Shown here in pieces: positions 40,442-51,435 of a stretch of DNA of 64,000 bases. Under the pieces are notes generated by a model, which made no database searches, was not told where the DNA came from, and saw only the letters and a list, made by a program, of their open reading frames with translations. Position numbers and translations under genes: made by a program. The stretch's first letter is position 1. The number at the start of each line of letters is the position of its first letter. The stretch is from Bacillota bacterium. GTDB lineage: Bacteria > Bacillota > Clostridia > Christensenellales > UMGS416. Location: assembly GCA_023410875.1 (NCBI GenBank), contig JAEYPH010000007.1:14927-78926 (forward strand). Direction: 5' to 3'.

Positions 40442-40461
40442 GTAACCCTGGTTGAAAATGA

Positions 40462-40497
40462 GAGCCCATCGCTGTTGAAGCGGTGGGCTTTCTTCTT
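40462..40497 (+). terminator. Terminator after the corrinoid protein gene
   Basis: AGCCCATCGCT and AGCGGTGGGCT (one G-T) form a stem followed by TTCTTCTTT. Confidence 0.8.
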
Positions 40498-40516
40498 TGC
40501 CTTATTTATACTGCAC

Positions 40517-41086
40517 CTACTCCTCCCCCGCTCCCGCGCCGGTGCGGCGGATCAGCACATAGAACAGCTTCGTGCATTTGAGCAGCTCTGTGAGCACCTT
40601 ATAGACGCCCAGCGGCGTGCGCTGCCAGTTGCCCCGGCTGATGCCGCGGGCGGCGGCCGGGCACACGGCAAAGCGCACGCCGGGGAAGGCCCGCCGATAG
40701 TTCTGCAGACAGCGCCGGGCGTGATAGGCCTGGCAGCACAGGATGGCTGTACGCACCGGGATGCCCCGCTGCCGGCACAGCCGCGCGCTCAGGCGGGCGT
40801 TGTCCACCGTGTGCCGGGCGCGGTCTTCCCGCAGGATGGCGCTCTCGGGCACACCTGCGAGGGTCAGCGCATCGCGCATGGCCTCCCATTCGCTGCCAAG
40901 GCCCTGGCCGTGGAACAGCCAGCGGCTGCCGCTGGGCAGCACCAGCGGCGCAAAGCCCTGCAGATAAAGCGTGGCAGCCCGCTGCGCCGGTTCGGCGCTG
41001 GGGCTGCCCGCGATGAAGATGATGTCCGACGGCTCGGGCGGATGCTCCACGAACAGCCAGGCCGTGATGTGCTCTAGGATTGCCAT
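40517..41086 (-). CDS. YdcF/DUF218 family protein
   Basis: 189 residues. IIFIAGSPSAEPAQRAATLYLQG at the start, ARHTVDNARLSARLC and ILCCQAYHARRCLQNYRRAF correspond to the DUF218 (YdcF/SanA-like) fold, which is linked to envelope or cofactor metabolism without a settled reaction. It overlaps the upstream GNAT gene by 13 bp. Although a long frame extends to 41395, that part is antiparallel to the GNAT coding sequence and is not homologous. Confidence 0.8.
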   Translation of the reverse strand: MAILEHITAWLFVEHPPEPSDIIFIAGSPSAEPAQRAATLYLQGFAPLVLPSGSRWLFHGQGLGSEWEAMRDALTLAGVPESAILREDRARHTVDNARLSARLCRQRGIPVRTAILCCQAYHARRCLQNYRRAFPGVRFAVCPAAARGISRGNWQRTPLGVYKVLTELLKCTKLFYVLIRRTGAGAGEE

Positions 41087-41637
41087 TGTTCCATGGGGAC
41101 CAGCGGGTGATACCAGTAGAGCGCCGTGTCCCCCTTGCTCTGCGTGGTTTGATAGATGGCCAGGTCCACGCCCATGAGCCAAAAGCCGTAGTGCGCATAG
41201 AACCGGCACGCGCCGGCGTTGCTGGCCTGGGTCTCCAGCCGCAGCGCCGGATAGCCGCGCTCCCGGGCATAGGCCGTCACGGCGTCCGTCAGCGCCCGGG
41301 CGATGCCGCGGCCCCGGTGGTCCCGGCGCACCCGCAGGTCGTTCACCTGCAGCATGCCGTTCCACCAGCGGTAGGCGTGTATCTGCCCCACGCACTGCTC
41401 GCCGCTCAGCGCAAAGTACACCACGCCGTCCTCGCGCTCCTCGTACGCGTCGTCGGGGTAGGTGCGCACAGAGGGGCGCTCAAGCTTCTCGAACTCGTAC
41501 ATGAAGAAGCCGCCCTCGTTGTAGGGGATCAGCGTCTCCACCACGTCATATTCGCTGGGAAAGCAGTTGAACAGAGGACGGTTGTCGTCGTCCATCGTCA
41601 CCAGGCGGAAGCTCTTCGCGCCTTCCTCACTTGCCAT
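41074..41637 (-). CDS. GNAT family N-acetyltransferase
   Basis: 187 residues. Acetyl-CoA motif at RVRRDHRGRGIARALTDAVTA and ending SNAGACRFYAHYGFWLMG. Acceptor unknown. Start taken at ATG 41637, overlapping the flavin-reductase stop by 11 bp; the ribosome site is weak, so a later start (MDDDNRPLF) is possible. Member of a four-gene leftward run with ThuA-like, flavin-reductase and YdcF genes. Confidence 0.82.
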   Translation of the reverse strand: MASEEGAKSFRLVTMDDDNRPLFNCFPSEYDVVETLIPYNEGGFFMYEFEKLERPSVRTYPDDAYEEREDGVVYFALSGEQCVGQIHAYRWWNGMLQVNDLRVRRDHRGRGIARALTDAVTAYARERGYPALRLETQASNAGACRFYAHYGFWLMGVDLAIYQTTQSKGDTALYWYHPLVPMEQWQS

Positions 41638-42130
41638 AGCTGTCCACAACCTCGGCAAAGAACAGCGTGTGGTAGTTGTGGTCCGCATACATGCCGCGGT
41701 CGATGACCTCGTCCATGTACATCGGGCTCATATCGGTCGTATAGAGCACACGGCACTCAAAGTGCAGCGCCGCCTGCGCCACGACCGGCACGGGCACCGT
41801 GCGACCGGGCTGCGCCGTGAGGCCCATCTCGGCGAACTTGTCCACATCTCGGCCGCATTTGGTGCCGCAGTAGGCCAGCTCCTTGCCAAGCGTACCCTCC
41901 GCCGGAATGCTGACCGTGGCATAGCCGCTCTTGCGCAGCAGCTCATGGGTGTATCGCGTGAAGCGCACCGGCAGAATGAGCACCGGCTTGGCCCAGAACA
42001 CGCCGGCGGCGCTCCAGCTCATCGTCATCGTGTTGACCCGGCCATCGTGTGCGGTGGTCAGAAACGCGCCCTTGCCGCCCATGGGCTCCATGTATTGGCC
42101 GGCCAGCTTGCTCCATTCGCTCCAGTTCAT
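41627..42130 (-). CDS. Flavin reductase-like FMN-binding protein
   Basis: 167 residues. The split-barrel flavin reductase pattern is visible: GAFLTTAHDGRVNTMTMSW near the start, PVLILPVRFTRYTHELL, and the late CRVLYTTDMSPMYMDEVIDR. Binds FMN; likely reduces flavin or a small substrate. ATG at 42130 follows GGGAGG. It lies between the ThuA-like gene (20 bp upstream) and the GNAT. Confidence 0.85.
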   Translation of the reverse strand: MNWSEWSKLAGQYMEPMGGKGAFLTTAHDGRVNTMTMSWSAAGVFWAKPVLILPVRFTRYTHELLRKSGYATVSIPAEGTLGKELAYCGTKCGRDVDKFAEMGLTAQPGRTVPVPVVAQAALHFECRVLYTTDMSPMYMDEVIDRGMYADHNYHTLFFAEVVDSYGK

Positions 42131-42150
42131 CGGACAGCCTCCCATTCTTT

Positions 42151-42891
42151 TTATTCGACGTAGGGTTCGCCGTGCAGGTCGGTGTTGTTGCGATAGGTGA
42201 TCTGCGCCATGGCCCGGGGGCGGCGCACATAACGAACGCCGTTGGTGATGACGCGCTGCACTTCCTTCTGGTGAAAGATCGGCATGGTCTCATGGCCGGG
42301 GCTGAAATAGAACACCTTGCCCAGGCCGCGGGTCAGCGTGAAGCCGCTGCGCAGCACCTCGCCGCCGGAATACCAGCTGATGAAGATCAGCTCGTCGGGC
42401 TGAGGAATGTTGAAGTGCTCGGAATAGGTCTCGGTGTGGGGAATCTCAAAGAAGTCGTCGATGCCTGCGGCTATGGGATGGGCGGGGTTCACAACCCACA
42501 CGCGCTCCAGGTCGCCGCTCTCGCGCCAGGAGAGCAGGTTGCTGGCCGTGCCGCACACCTTCTGGAAAATTTTGGACGCGTGGCCGCTGTGCAGCACCAC
42601 CAGGCCCATGCCTTCCACGACGATGCGGTAGAACACCTTGCGAACGATTTCGTCGCTGACTTCCTCGTGGGCCATATGGCCCCACCACACCAGCACGTCG
42701 GTGTCGTCCAGCACGTCGTCGGTCAGGCCATGCTCTGGCTGATCCAGCGTGGCGGTGCGCACGACGATGTCCTCTTCCTTGCCCAGAAATGCGGCTATGG
42801 CGTTGTGCATGCCGTCGGGATAGACAACCTTGACATTTTCATGGGTCAGCTCGTGGCGATACTCATTCCATACGGTTACGCGGGTTTTCAT
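42151..42891 (-). CDS. ThuA-family protein (trehalose utilisation-type)
   Basis: 246 residues. VLVWWGHMAHEEV, GMGLVVLHSGHASKIFQ and FYFSPGHETMPIFHQKEV are typical of the ThuA domain (class-I glutamine amidotransferase-like fold). ThuA is involved in trehalose and related disaccharide use, but many members have unknown targets. AGGAGG precedes the ATG. It is the first gene of the run 42891-40517. Confidence 0.88.
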   Translation of the reverse strand: MKTRVTVWNEYRHELTHENVKVVYPDGMHNAIAAFLGKEEDIVVRTATLDQPEHGLTDDVLDDTDVLVWWGHMAHEEVSDEIVRKVFYRIVVEGMGLVVLHSGHASKIFQKVCGTASNLLSWRESGDLERVWVVNPAHPIAAGIDDFFEIPHTETYSEHFNIPQPDELIFISWYSGGEVLRSGFTLTRGLGKVFYFSPGHETMPIFHQKEVQRVITNGVRYVRRPRAMAQITYRNNTDLHGEPYVE

Positions 42892-43077
42892 CGTTGCCTC
42901 CTATTGTCCGCCGCAACATCGGCGCAAAGCGTTATGTTACCGTTATCTTACCATAATGCGGCAGGAAAACAAAGCTACGGTAGGGCTGAACCCTACCACA
43001 ATATGGCTATCTTGATGCAATGTCCGGCTGTGGCGCCGTTGGGCGCTACGCAGGACAAGGCATTGCAGGCTCCGATG
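42892..43077. other. Intergenic region with GC hairpins
   Basis: Contains GGTAGGG/CCCTACC (42979-42997) and GGCTGTGGCGCC...GGGCGCTACGC, related in style to the palindromes after the subtilase gene. No gene supported. Confidence 0.4.
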
Positions 43078-45120
<2,043 letters not shown>

Positions 45121-45186
45121 AGAACCTCTCCTTGAAAGGAAAAGCGAGCCTGTGCTCGCTTACAATTGCTATGAGTGCTTATCTCT

Positions 45187-45636
45187 TTACAGCTTCTGCA
45201 GCTTGTCCAGCGCCAGCGCCACCAGCCGTTCCAACTGTTTGGCCGTGCTTTCATACACGTCGGCGTCGCGGCCATAGGGGTCTTCCACGTCGCCGGGCTG
45301 GCCGCTGTATTCCCCCAGCGTGTGCACCTTGGCGGCGAAGCGCGGCAACTCCTCGCGCAGGGCGTCGGCCTGGGTCTGGGTCATCGTGAGCACGAGGTCG
45401 GCCTCAGCAAGAAGCTGCGGCGTGACCTGCACAGCGGTGCGGCGGTCGATGTCTAGCTCGCGGCTGGCCATGGCGGCCACGGCATGGCGGCTGGCGCGGC
45501 TGCCTGGCCACACGCTGATGCCGGCGGAAGAGAACTCCAGCGCGGCCATGCCTCGGCGTGCGGCCTCCTGGCGCATCAATGCCTCGGCCATGGGGCTGCG
45601 GCACGTGTTGCCGGAGCATACCAATAGAATCCTCAT
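45187..45636 (-). CDS. Low-molecular-weight protein phosphatase (YwlE-like arginine phosphatase type)
   Basis: 149 residues. The P-loop CSGNTCRSPMAEAL (C-x5-R-S) begins at residue 7 and the general acid is in EDPYGRD. A Thr five residues after the cysteine (GNTC) is the feature that marks arginine-phosphate phosphatases such as YwlE. It lies next to sua5, as ywlE lies near ywlC in B. subtilis. ATG at 45636 has GGGTGG upstream. Confidence 0.9.
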   Translation of the reverse strand: MRILLVCSGNTCRSPMAEALMRQEAARRGMAALEFSSAGISVWPGSRASRHAVAAMASRELDIDRRTAVQVTPQLLAEADLVLTMTQTQADALREELPRFAAKVHTLGEYSGQPGDVEDPYGRDADVYESTAKQLERLVALALDKLQKL

Positions 45637-45704
45637 CGTCCACCCCGCTGTTGTGTTTCTTTGATTATACACGTTTGCATGAGAAAGGTAAATGTTCCTA
45701 CTGT

Positions 45705-46739
45705 TTAGTCAGCGGTAATGACTCTGAAACCCGCCGAGCGCAGCAGCCGGTTCATGACGGCCAGACCCACACCCTGGGTCTCGATGCCCTCGGCAAAAGC
45801 TTCAGTGCGCCCATCGGCGTCCAGCCGGCGCAGCGCCGCAAACAGGTTCTCAGCCGCGGTCTCCGGTGTGCCGCCCAGGTCATAAACAACTCGACCCCCA
45901 TAGGCCAAGGCTCCGCCACGCAGGCACAGCACCGCCGGGTTGCCGCCTCCGGCCAGGGATCGATCATAGAGCGCGGTGATGCGCGCGCGCACGGCGGCGT
46001 CGCTGCCGGTCACCACGGTCAGGCGGGCGCGAGGCGCATAGTGGCGATACTTCATGCCCGGAGACGCGGCCTGGGCGCCGGGCTCCAGCTCTTGCAGCGC
46101 CGCCGGGTCCACATCCGCCCCGCCGCACACGGCGGCGATGTCCTCCGCCGTGACGAAGCCCGGCCGCAACACCCGCGGCAGATCGCCGGTCATAGACACC
46201 ACGGTGGATTCCACGCCCACGGCGCAGGGGCCGCCATCCAGTATCAGCGGGATGCGGCCTTCCATGTCAGCCAGCACATCGGCGGCGGTCGTGGGGCTGG
46301 GCCGGCCGCTGCGGTTGGCGCTGGGAGCGGCCAGCGGGAAGCCGCAGGCATCGATGAGCGCGCGGGCGGCAGGGCTGGCCGGGCAGCGCACGCCCACGGT
46401 GGGCAGGCCGCCGCGGGTCTGCGGCGGCACAATACCGGCGGCCGGCAGCACGATGGTCAGCGGCCCCGGCCAAAAGGCCTCCATGAGCCGCGACGCCGCT
46501 TCGGGAATGCCGCGCACCAACGGAGCAACCTGCGCAGGCTCGCTCACATGCAGGATCAGCGGGTTGTCCACGGGGCGGTCCTTGGCGCGAAAGATGCCCT
46601 CCACCGCCGCTCCATCCAGGCCGTTGGCCCCCAGACCGTATACGGTTTCCGTGGGAAACGCGACGACCGCCCCCCTTTGCAGCAGGGCGGCGGCCAGCGC
46701 AATCGATTCACTTGTAACGGGCAATACCTGTGTCTTCAT
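45705..46739 (-). CDS. L-threonylcarbamoyladenylate synthase (Sua5/YwlC)
   Basis: 344 residues, the long Sua5 form: a YrdC domain (residues 15-200; VVAFPTETVYGLGANG, PLAAPSANRSGRPSPT) plus a C-terminal Sua5 domain after the linker SPGMKYRHYAP. Makes threonylcarbamoyl-AMP for the universal t6A37 modification of ANN-decoding tRNAs. ATG at 46739 has GGGG upstream. Part of the leftward run between the response regulator and the phosphatase. Confidence 0.95.
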   Translation of the reverse strand: MKTQVLPVTSESIALAAALLQRGAVVAFPTETVYGLGANGLDGAAVEGIFRAKDRPVDNPLILHVSEPAQVAPLVRGIPEAASRLMEAFWPGPLTIVLPAAGIVPPQTRGGLPTVGVRCPASPAARALIDACGFPLAAPSANRSGRPSPTTAADVLADMEGRIPLILDGGPCAVGVESTVVSMTGDLPRVLRPGFVTAEDIAAVCGGADVDPAALQELEPGAQAASPGMKYRHYAPRARLTVVTGSDAAVRARITALYDRSLAGGGNPAVLCLRGGALAYGGRVVYDLGGTPETAAENLFAALRRLDADGRTEAFAEGIETQGVGLAVMNRLLRSAGFRVITAD

Positions 46740-46759
46740 AAGCCCCTTGGGGACCTTGG

Positions 46760-47509
46760 TCAGCCACCGGACAGCATGTTCTCGATCTCCTCGAACTTGT
46801 CGTGGGTGATCAGCGCGTCCAGCTCGGTGTTCTTGAGCTTGGCGATGTAGGTCCAGCGCCCGTATGGGTACACCTCGTAGACCATGGTCAGGTTGATGAT
46901 ATAAGATTTGTGGCTGCGCACGAACACGGACTTGTCCAGCCTGTCGTGCAGCTCGCTGAGCGTCTCCGATGTGGACACGCGGCCATTGCGGGTCACGATG
47001 ACGGTGCTGCGGTCCTCCCGCTGGATCAGCAGGATGTCCTCGGCGTCCAGAAAGCGGATGCCCTCCTTGTGGCGCACCATCAGCTTGTTTACGGCAGCCT
47101 TGGGCGTCTCGGGAGAGCGCTTGATGGGCGCCAGGCGGTATTGCGCCGTTTCGCGGATCTTGGTCAGTGTCTCCAGCGCCCGCTCTACCTTGAAGGGCTT
47201 GACCAGATAGTCGAAGGCGTACACCTCAAAGGCTTCCTTGCGGTATTGGTCGTGGGCGGTGGCAAAGAGGATGAACACCCGCGGGTCGCAATCGGCGATC
47301 TCCCGGGCGCAGGACACGCCATCCACCGGCGCCATCTCCACATCCAGCATCACGACATGGGGCTTGTGGCGTGCAAAAAGCTCCAGCGCTTCCTGGCCGT
47401 TTGTGCCCTCAGCACACACCTCAAACCCCTCGGCACGCTCCACGATCTTGCGCATGACCAGCCGCATGCCGGCGTCGTCGTCGGCCAGCAGCACCTTCAG
47501 CGTTTCCAT
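46760..47509 (-). CDS. LytTR-family response regulator
   Basis: 249 residues. A receiver domain (acidic pocket DDD at 9-11, phosphoacceptor in VVMLDVEM, lysine in YLVKPFK) is followed by a LytTR DNA-binding domain (about 140-245; VRHKEGIRFLDAEDILLIQ, FVRSHKSYIINL). It most likely pairs with the histidine kinase at 49868, four genes upstream in the same run. Its start overlaps the end of the preceding gene by 13 bp, indicating coupled translation. GGAG precedes the ATG. Confidence 0.93.
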   Translation of the reverse strand: METLKVLLADDDAGMRLVMRKIVERAEGFEVCAEGTNGQEALELFARHKPHVVMLDVEMAPVDGVSCAREIADCDPRVFILFATAHDQYRKEAFEVYAFDYLVKPFKVERALETLTKIRETAQYRLAPIKRSPETPKAAVNKLMVRHKEGIRFLDAEDILLIQREDRSTVIVTRNGRVSTSETLSELHDRLDKSVFVRSHKSYIINLTMVYEVYPYGRWTYIAKLKNTELDALITHDKFEEIENMLSGG

Positions 47510-48114
47510 TGCGCGCTCCTGCCGCCGCGGTGGTGCAGCACCTCGGTCAGTATCACGGCGTTGGCCATGGCGATGGGCGATTGCAGCAGCGGCCTTACAT
47601 TGATCTTGTCATCGCCGCCGCGGGGCGCGCTGCGGCGGAAGGTAGCCTCTCCGGTGAAGGAATCATAACCGCGCTGGTCATCCTGCAGATGCGGCGCGCG
47701 GGCCTTGCCGTGAGGGTCCTCGGCGCTGTAGATGCGGGGAGCCATGGTGCGGGTAACAGAACGATCCTCGGAGATGCCCTCGCCGCTGTCATAGCTCATG
47801 CTCGCGGTGCCGAAGCCCAAACCCGTACCCTCCAGCGAACCGCCTTCCATCACCGGGACCGACGGCCGAGAGATCGGCGTGATCGTGGCCGTCTGGCCGG
47901 CCATATCCGGCACATATTCGCTAATCTGCTGGCGCAGCGCGCGCACAGCGTCGGTGGAAAGCGAGCGCAGCTCCTGGCGCAGCTGGCTGTCATTCGTCGT
48001 GAACTGCCGGGGGCGGCCAGGCTGTGTGTTGCTCGTCGCATTGGCCTTGGCAGCCTTGGAAACCAGGCTGGCCACGACGCCTATGATGATGAAAAGTACC
48101 GGCAAAAATTCCAA
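47497..48114 (-). CDS. Single-pass membrane protein of unknown function in the flotillin/two-component run
   Basis: 205 residues. One N-terminal membrane helix (EFLPVLFIIIGVVASLVSK) followed by a hydrophilic, probably disordered region with many Ser, Gly, Arg and Gln. Family not recognised. The best start is TTG at 48114, which has GGAGGG 6 bp upstream. It sits between floA and the LytTR regulator and overlaps the latter, so a role in signalling or microdomain assembly is inferred. Confidence 0.65.
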   Translation of the reverse strand: MEFLPVLFIIIGVVASLVSKAAKANATSNTQPGRPRQFTTNDSQLRQELRSLSTDAVRALRQQISEYVPDMAGQTATITPISRPSVPVMEGGSLEGTGLGFGTASMSYDSGEGISEDRSVTRTMAPRIYSAEDPHGKARAPHLQDDQRGYDSFTGEATFRRSAPRGGDDKINVRPLLQSPIAMANAVILTEVLHHRGGRSAQWKR

Positions 48115-48174
48115 AGCGATCCCTCCAGACACAAGGGTCCGGGGATGCCCGGCGGGCACCCCCGGCGAAGGTTG

Positions 48175-49185
48175 TTACTTGTTGGGCGTGGGGGGCTGCA
48201 CCTTATCGGATGTCTGGCTGGAGCCGCCCACGGTGGAGATGGCCTTGCGCATGGAGGTGTCGGCCACCAGGTTCTGCATGTTGTAATAATCCATGACGCC
48301 CAGCTTGCCCTCGCGCAGCGCAGCGGCCATGGCCTTGGGCACCTCGGCCTCGGCCTCCACAACGCGGGCGCGCATCTGCTGCTCCAAGGCCACCATTTCC
48401 TGCTCTTCGGCCACGGCCATGGCGCGGCGCTGCTCGGCCCTGGCCTGGGCCACACGGCGGTCAGCCTCGGCCTGGTCCATCTGCAGCTGTGCGCCGATGT
48501 TGCGGCCCACGTCCACGTCGGCGATGTCGATGGACAGAATCTCGAAAGCGGTGCCCGAATCCAAGCCCTTGTTGAGCACGGTGCGGGAAATCAGGTCGGG
48601 GTTCTCCAGCACATCCTTGTGGCTGGCAGAGGAACCAACCGTCGTGACGATACCTTCACCGACGCGAGCGATGACGGTCTCCTCACCGGCGCCGCCGACA
48701 AGGCGGTCGATGTTGGCGCGCACGGTGACGCGGGCCTTGGCCCGCAGCTCGATGCCGTCCTTGGCGATGGCCGCCACGATAGGCGTCTCGATAACCTTGG
48801 GGTTGACGCTCATCTGCACGGCGGTGAGCACGTCGCGGCCGGCCAGGTCGATGGCGCAGGCCTTCTCGAACACCAGCGTGATGCCGGCGCGCTCGGCGGC
48901 GATCAGCGCATTTACGACGCGGTCTACATTGCCGCCGGCCAGATAGTGGGCTTCCAGCGACGAGATGGAGATGTCCAGGCCGGCCTTCTGCGCCTTGATC
49001 ATCGGAGTGATGATGCGGGCCGGCGAAACCCGGCGCAGCCGCATGCCCACCAGCGAGAAGATGCCCACCCGCAGGCCCGCGGCCAACGCGGTGATCCACA
49101 GGCCCACCGGCACGAAACTGAAGAAGATGGAGAAGAAAACGATGGCGGCGACGATGATGATGAGCGCGACGACAATTCCTGGCAT
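48175..49185 (-). CDS. floA: Flotillin-like protein FloA
   Basis: 336 residues, typical of FloA (YqfA). An N-terminal membrane hairpin (IVVALIIIVAAIVFFSIFFSF) is followed by the SPFH domain and the Ala/Glu-rich flotillin coiled coil (VAQARAEQRRAMAVAEEQEM). It organises functional membrane microdomains. ATG at 49185 follows AGGAGGAG. Preceded by nfeD, its usual partner, and here flanked by a histidine kinase and a response regulator. Confidence 0.94.
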   Translation of the reverse strand: MPGIVVALIIIVAAIVFFSIFFSFVPVGLWITALAAGLRVGIFSLVGMRLRRVSPARIITPMIKAQKAGLDISISSLEAHYLAGGNVDRVVNALIAAERAGITLVFEKACAIDLAGRDVLTAVQMSVNPKVIETPIVAAIAKDGIELRAKARVTVRANIDRLVGGAGEETVIARVGEGIVTTVGSSASHKDVLENPDLISRTVLNKGLDSGTAFEILSIDIADVDVGRNIGAQLQMDQAEADRRVAQARAEQRRAMAVAEEQEMVALEQQMRARVVEAEAEVPKAMAAALREGKLGVMDYYNMQNLVADTSMRKAISTVGGSSQTSDKVQPPTPNK

Positions 49186-49241
49186 GGTAGCTCCTCCTTT
49201 TATACGCTTGAGGCAGCGCCGCATGCGGCGCTGAGGGTTCC

Positions 49242-49760
49242 TTACTCTTTAATCTGCCGCACGACGATGCGGCGGCCCTGCACGGCGATGATCTCGATGG
49301 GCGTGTCCTTTTGCAGATACTCCGATTCGGTCACAACGTCCAGGCGCACGCCGTCGAATTCACCGGTGCCCGCCGGCCGCAGCAGCGAGGCGGCCACGCC
49401 CTTTTTGCCAACCAGATATTGCATGTCTTCCACCGAGAGATATCCCTGGGCGTTCTTCTGCTCTTCCTTGAGCACCAGCGGCGAGCGATACAGCCGGCCC
49501 TTGGACGCCGAACGCAGTGCCAGCACAAAGGCCACCGACAGAATCAAGATCACCAGGGCGATCATCAGCACCGCCTCGGTCAGCGTATTGGCCGTCAACG
49601 CCACAGCGACAATGATCAGCACAATGCCCACCAATCCCGGCACATGAAAGCCCGGCGTGAAGATCTCAAAGATCAGCAGCCCCAGGCCCACAACCAGCAA
49701 GAGCCAAACCAACCAACTGGTACCCAGAAAAAGTGCGGCGGCATCCTGCCAAAACTCCAT
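49242..49760 (-). CDS. NfeD-family membrane protein
   Basis: 172 residues, the short NfeD1b-like form: three membrane segments (SWLVWLLLVVGLGLLIFEIF; GLVGIVLIIVAVAL; VLMIALVILILSVAF) and a C-terminal OB-fold (LVGKKGVAASLLRPAGTGEFDGVRLDVV). NfeD proteins partner flotillins in the membrane. ATG at 49760 follows GGGAGGGG; floA starts 57 bp downstream. Confidence 0.92.
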   Translation of the reverse strand: MEFWQDAAALFLGTSWLVWLLLVVGLGLLIFEIFTPGFHVPGLVGIVLIIVAVALTANTLTEAVLMIALVILILSVAFVLALRSASKGRLYRSPLVLKEEQKNAQGYLSVEDMQYLVGKKGVAASLLRPAGTGEFDGVRLDVVTESEYLQKDTPIEIIAVQGRRIVVRQIKE

Positions 49761-49867
49761 GCTTACCCCTCCCTTCGGATGTGACCAGCATAGCACAGGG
49801 CGCGCGAAGTGTCACAGGTGTTTGCCACAAAGTGCATATCGCGCGCCGCGATGTCGTTCGGATGGTT

Positions 49868-50758
49868 TCAAAGCGCAGGTTCGGCGCCGGCCGGGGTTTC
49901 CTTGGCCAGCGGCATCCGGCCCTCAAAGCGCGTCCAGCCGTCCAGCTGGCTCAGCTCTATAGCGCCGCCATGGTCGTCCATGGTCTCGCGCACGATGTGC
50001 AGGCCCATTCCCTGCCCGCGCTCCCCCTTGGTCGTGAAGCCCGGTTCGAATATCCTCTCCACCAACGCCTCGTCGATGGCCGGTCCGTTGTTTTCCACAG
50101 CAAAGTGGAACTCCCGCAGAGACTCCCACAGGTGCACACGAACACGCGCGCTGGGACAGCCGGCCACGGCGTCCAATGCGTTATCCAGCAGGTTGCCCAG
50201 CACGCTGCACAGCTGCCAGGGTTCCATGACGGGGTTGTTGACCCGGGAACGGATGTCAAACTCCATGGTCACGCCGCGGTTCTCAGCGCTGACGGCCTTG
50301 GCGGCCAGCATGGCGTTGACGGCCGGCTCCTCGGTGCGCAGCAACTGGCTCACGCTGCGAATGTCGGTATAGACGCGCTCGATATACTCCTCGGCCTCGC
50401 CATGCTCGCCCAGCTCCATCAGCGCGTGCACGACCTGCAGATGATTCATGAAATCATGGCGCTGGCTGCGCAGGCGGCGGTTGAGCTCGGTCTCGCCCTC
50501 CAGGGCGTCCTCCATCTCCTCAATCTGGCGCTCGGCGGCCAGTATGCCCCATGTGCGCCGCATCAGCACGAAGTTGCCTATGACGACGCTCAGCAGCAGC
50601 ACCACGAGCATGGGCAGCAGAAGCATCCGCAGGCTCGTGAAATACAGCGCTACGGTTACCATAGCCACAATGTTTTGCACCCAGCCGGCCATGAGAAAAC
50701 TGCGGATGGTACGCCGGACGCTCTGTTGATAGGCGCTGGGCTGCTCGATGGATGCCAT
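49868..50758 (-). CDS. Sensor histidine kinase, GHKL type (Spo0B/AgrC/CitA-like)
   Basis: 296 residues. Two membrane segments (about 20-65), a coiled coil, then the dimerisation motif SQRHDFMNHLQVV with the phosphoacceptor His, N box VLGNLLDNALDAV and G boxes GERGQGMGLHIVRE. No external sensor domain, so it probably senses membrane or intracellular cues. It likely phosphorylates the LytTR regulator downstream, from which nfeD, floA and an unknown gene separate it. GGGGGAG precedes the ATG. Confidence 0.92.
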   Translation of the reverse strand: MASIEQPSAYQQSVRRTIRSFLMAGWVQNIVAMVTVALYFTSLRMLLLPMLVVLLLSVVIGNFVLMRRTWGILAAERQIEEMEDALEGETELNRRLRSQRHDFMNHLQVVHALMELGEHGEAEEYIERVYTDIRSVSQLLRTEEPAVNAMLAAKAVSAENRGVTMEFDIRSRVNNPVMEPWQLCSVLGNLLDNALDAVAGCPSARVRVHLWESLREFHFAVENNGPAIDEALVERIFEPGFTTKGERGQGMGLHIVRETMDDHGGAIELSQLDGWTRFEGRMPLAKETPAGAEPAL

Positions 50759-50777
50759 AGGCTCTCCCCCGGTGCGT

Positions 50778-51425
50778 CTAGTTGTCAGGCAAGGGTGAAA
50801 GGATGACGGCGCGACGCTCCCGCAGACTGTCGCGGTCCACGAAAATGGCGCTGCCGCCCTGGGCCTGCGCGCCTACCAGAGCGGCAAAGCCATCCACCGC
50901 AGCGATGGGCGTCTGGCGGCCATCGGGGTTGAAATGCATGGGCACGATAAGCTTGGGGTTTAGGTGGTCGCACGCCCGCGCCGCCTGCTGGGCGTCGATC
51001 GTATAAAACCCGCCCACCGGCACCAGCAGCACGTCCACCGCGCCGATGGCGGATGTCGCCGCGTCGTCCAGCTCATGGCCCAGGTCTCCCAGGTGGCACA
51101 CCCGCAGGCCGCCGATCTCCATCATGAAGATCAGGTTGCGGCCGCGTTTGGCTCCGTGCTCCCCGTCGTGGAAGCTCTCCACGCCCACGGCCCGCACTGC
51201 TCCGGCGCTGTGCGCTCCGGCGGTGCGCCACACAGCCGGAGCGCCCTGCACCCAGCCCAAATGATTATGATCGAAGTGATCGTGGCTGATCGTCACGACA
51301 TCGGGTTTCGCACTGCGCGGCGGATAGCCCACCTTGGGGTCATAGGGATCGCACAGCACCGTCGTGCCGGCGTCATCCACAATCTGGAAGCACGCTTGCC
51401 CCAGCCAGGTCAAAGAGATGCCCAT
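50778..51425 (-). CDS. Metal-dependent hydrolase, MBL fold (UPF0173/UlaG-like)
   Basis: 215 residues. SHDHFDHNHLGW gives the HxHxDH zinc motif, with CHLGDLGHEL and VPMHFNP later. Related to UlaG-like lactonases and UPF0173 hydrolases; substrate unknown. ATG at 51425 follows GGAGG. It stands 20 bp upstream of the kinase gene and 11 bp downstream of DUF1934. Confidence 0.88.
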   Translation of the reverse strand: MGISLTWLGQACFQIVDDAGTTVLCDPYDPKVGYPPRSAKPDVVTISHDHFDHNHLGWVQGAPAVWRTAGAHSAGAVRAVGVESFHDGEHGAKRGRNLIFMMEIGGLRVCHLGDLGHELDDAATSAIGAVDVLLVPVGGFYTIDAQQAARACDHLNPKLIVPMHFNPDGRQTPIAAVDGFAALVGAQAQGGSAIFVDRDSLRERRAVILSPLPDN

Positions 51426-51435
51426 ATGTGCCTCC

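Noticed and set aside
40517..41395. A 292-codon version of the YdcF-like protein.
   Set aside because: The first 103 codons overlap the GNAT gene in another frame and show no homology; the DUF218 homology starts at ATG 41086.
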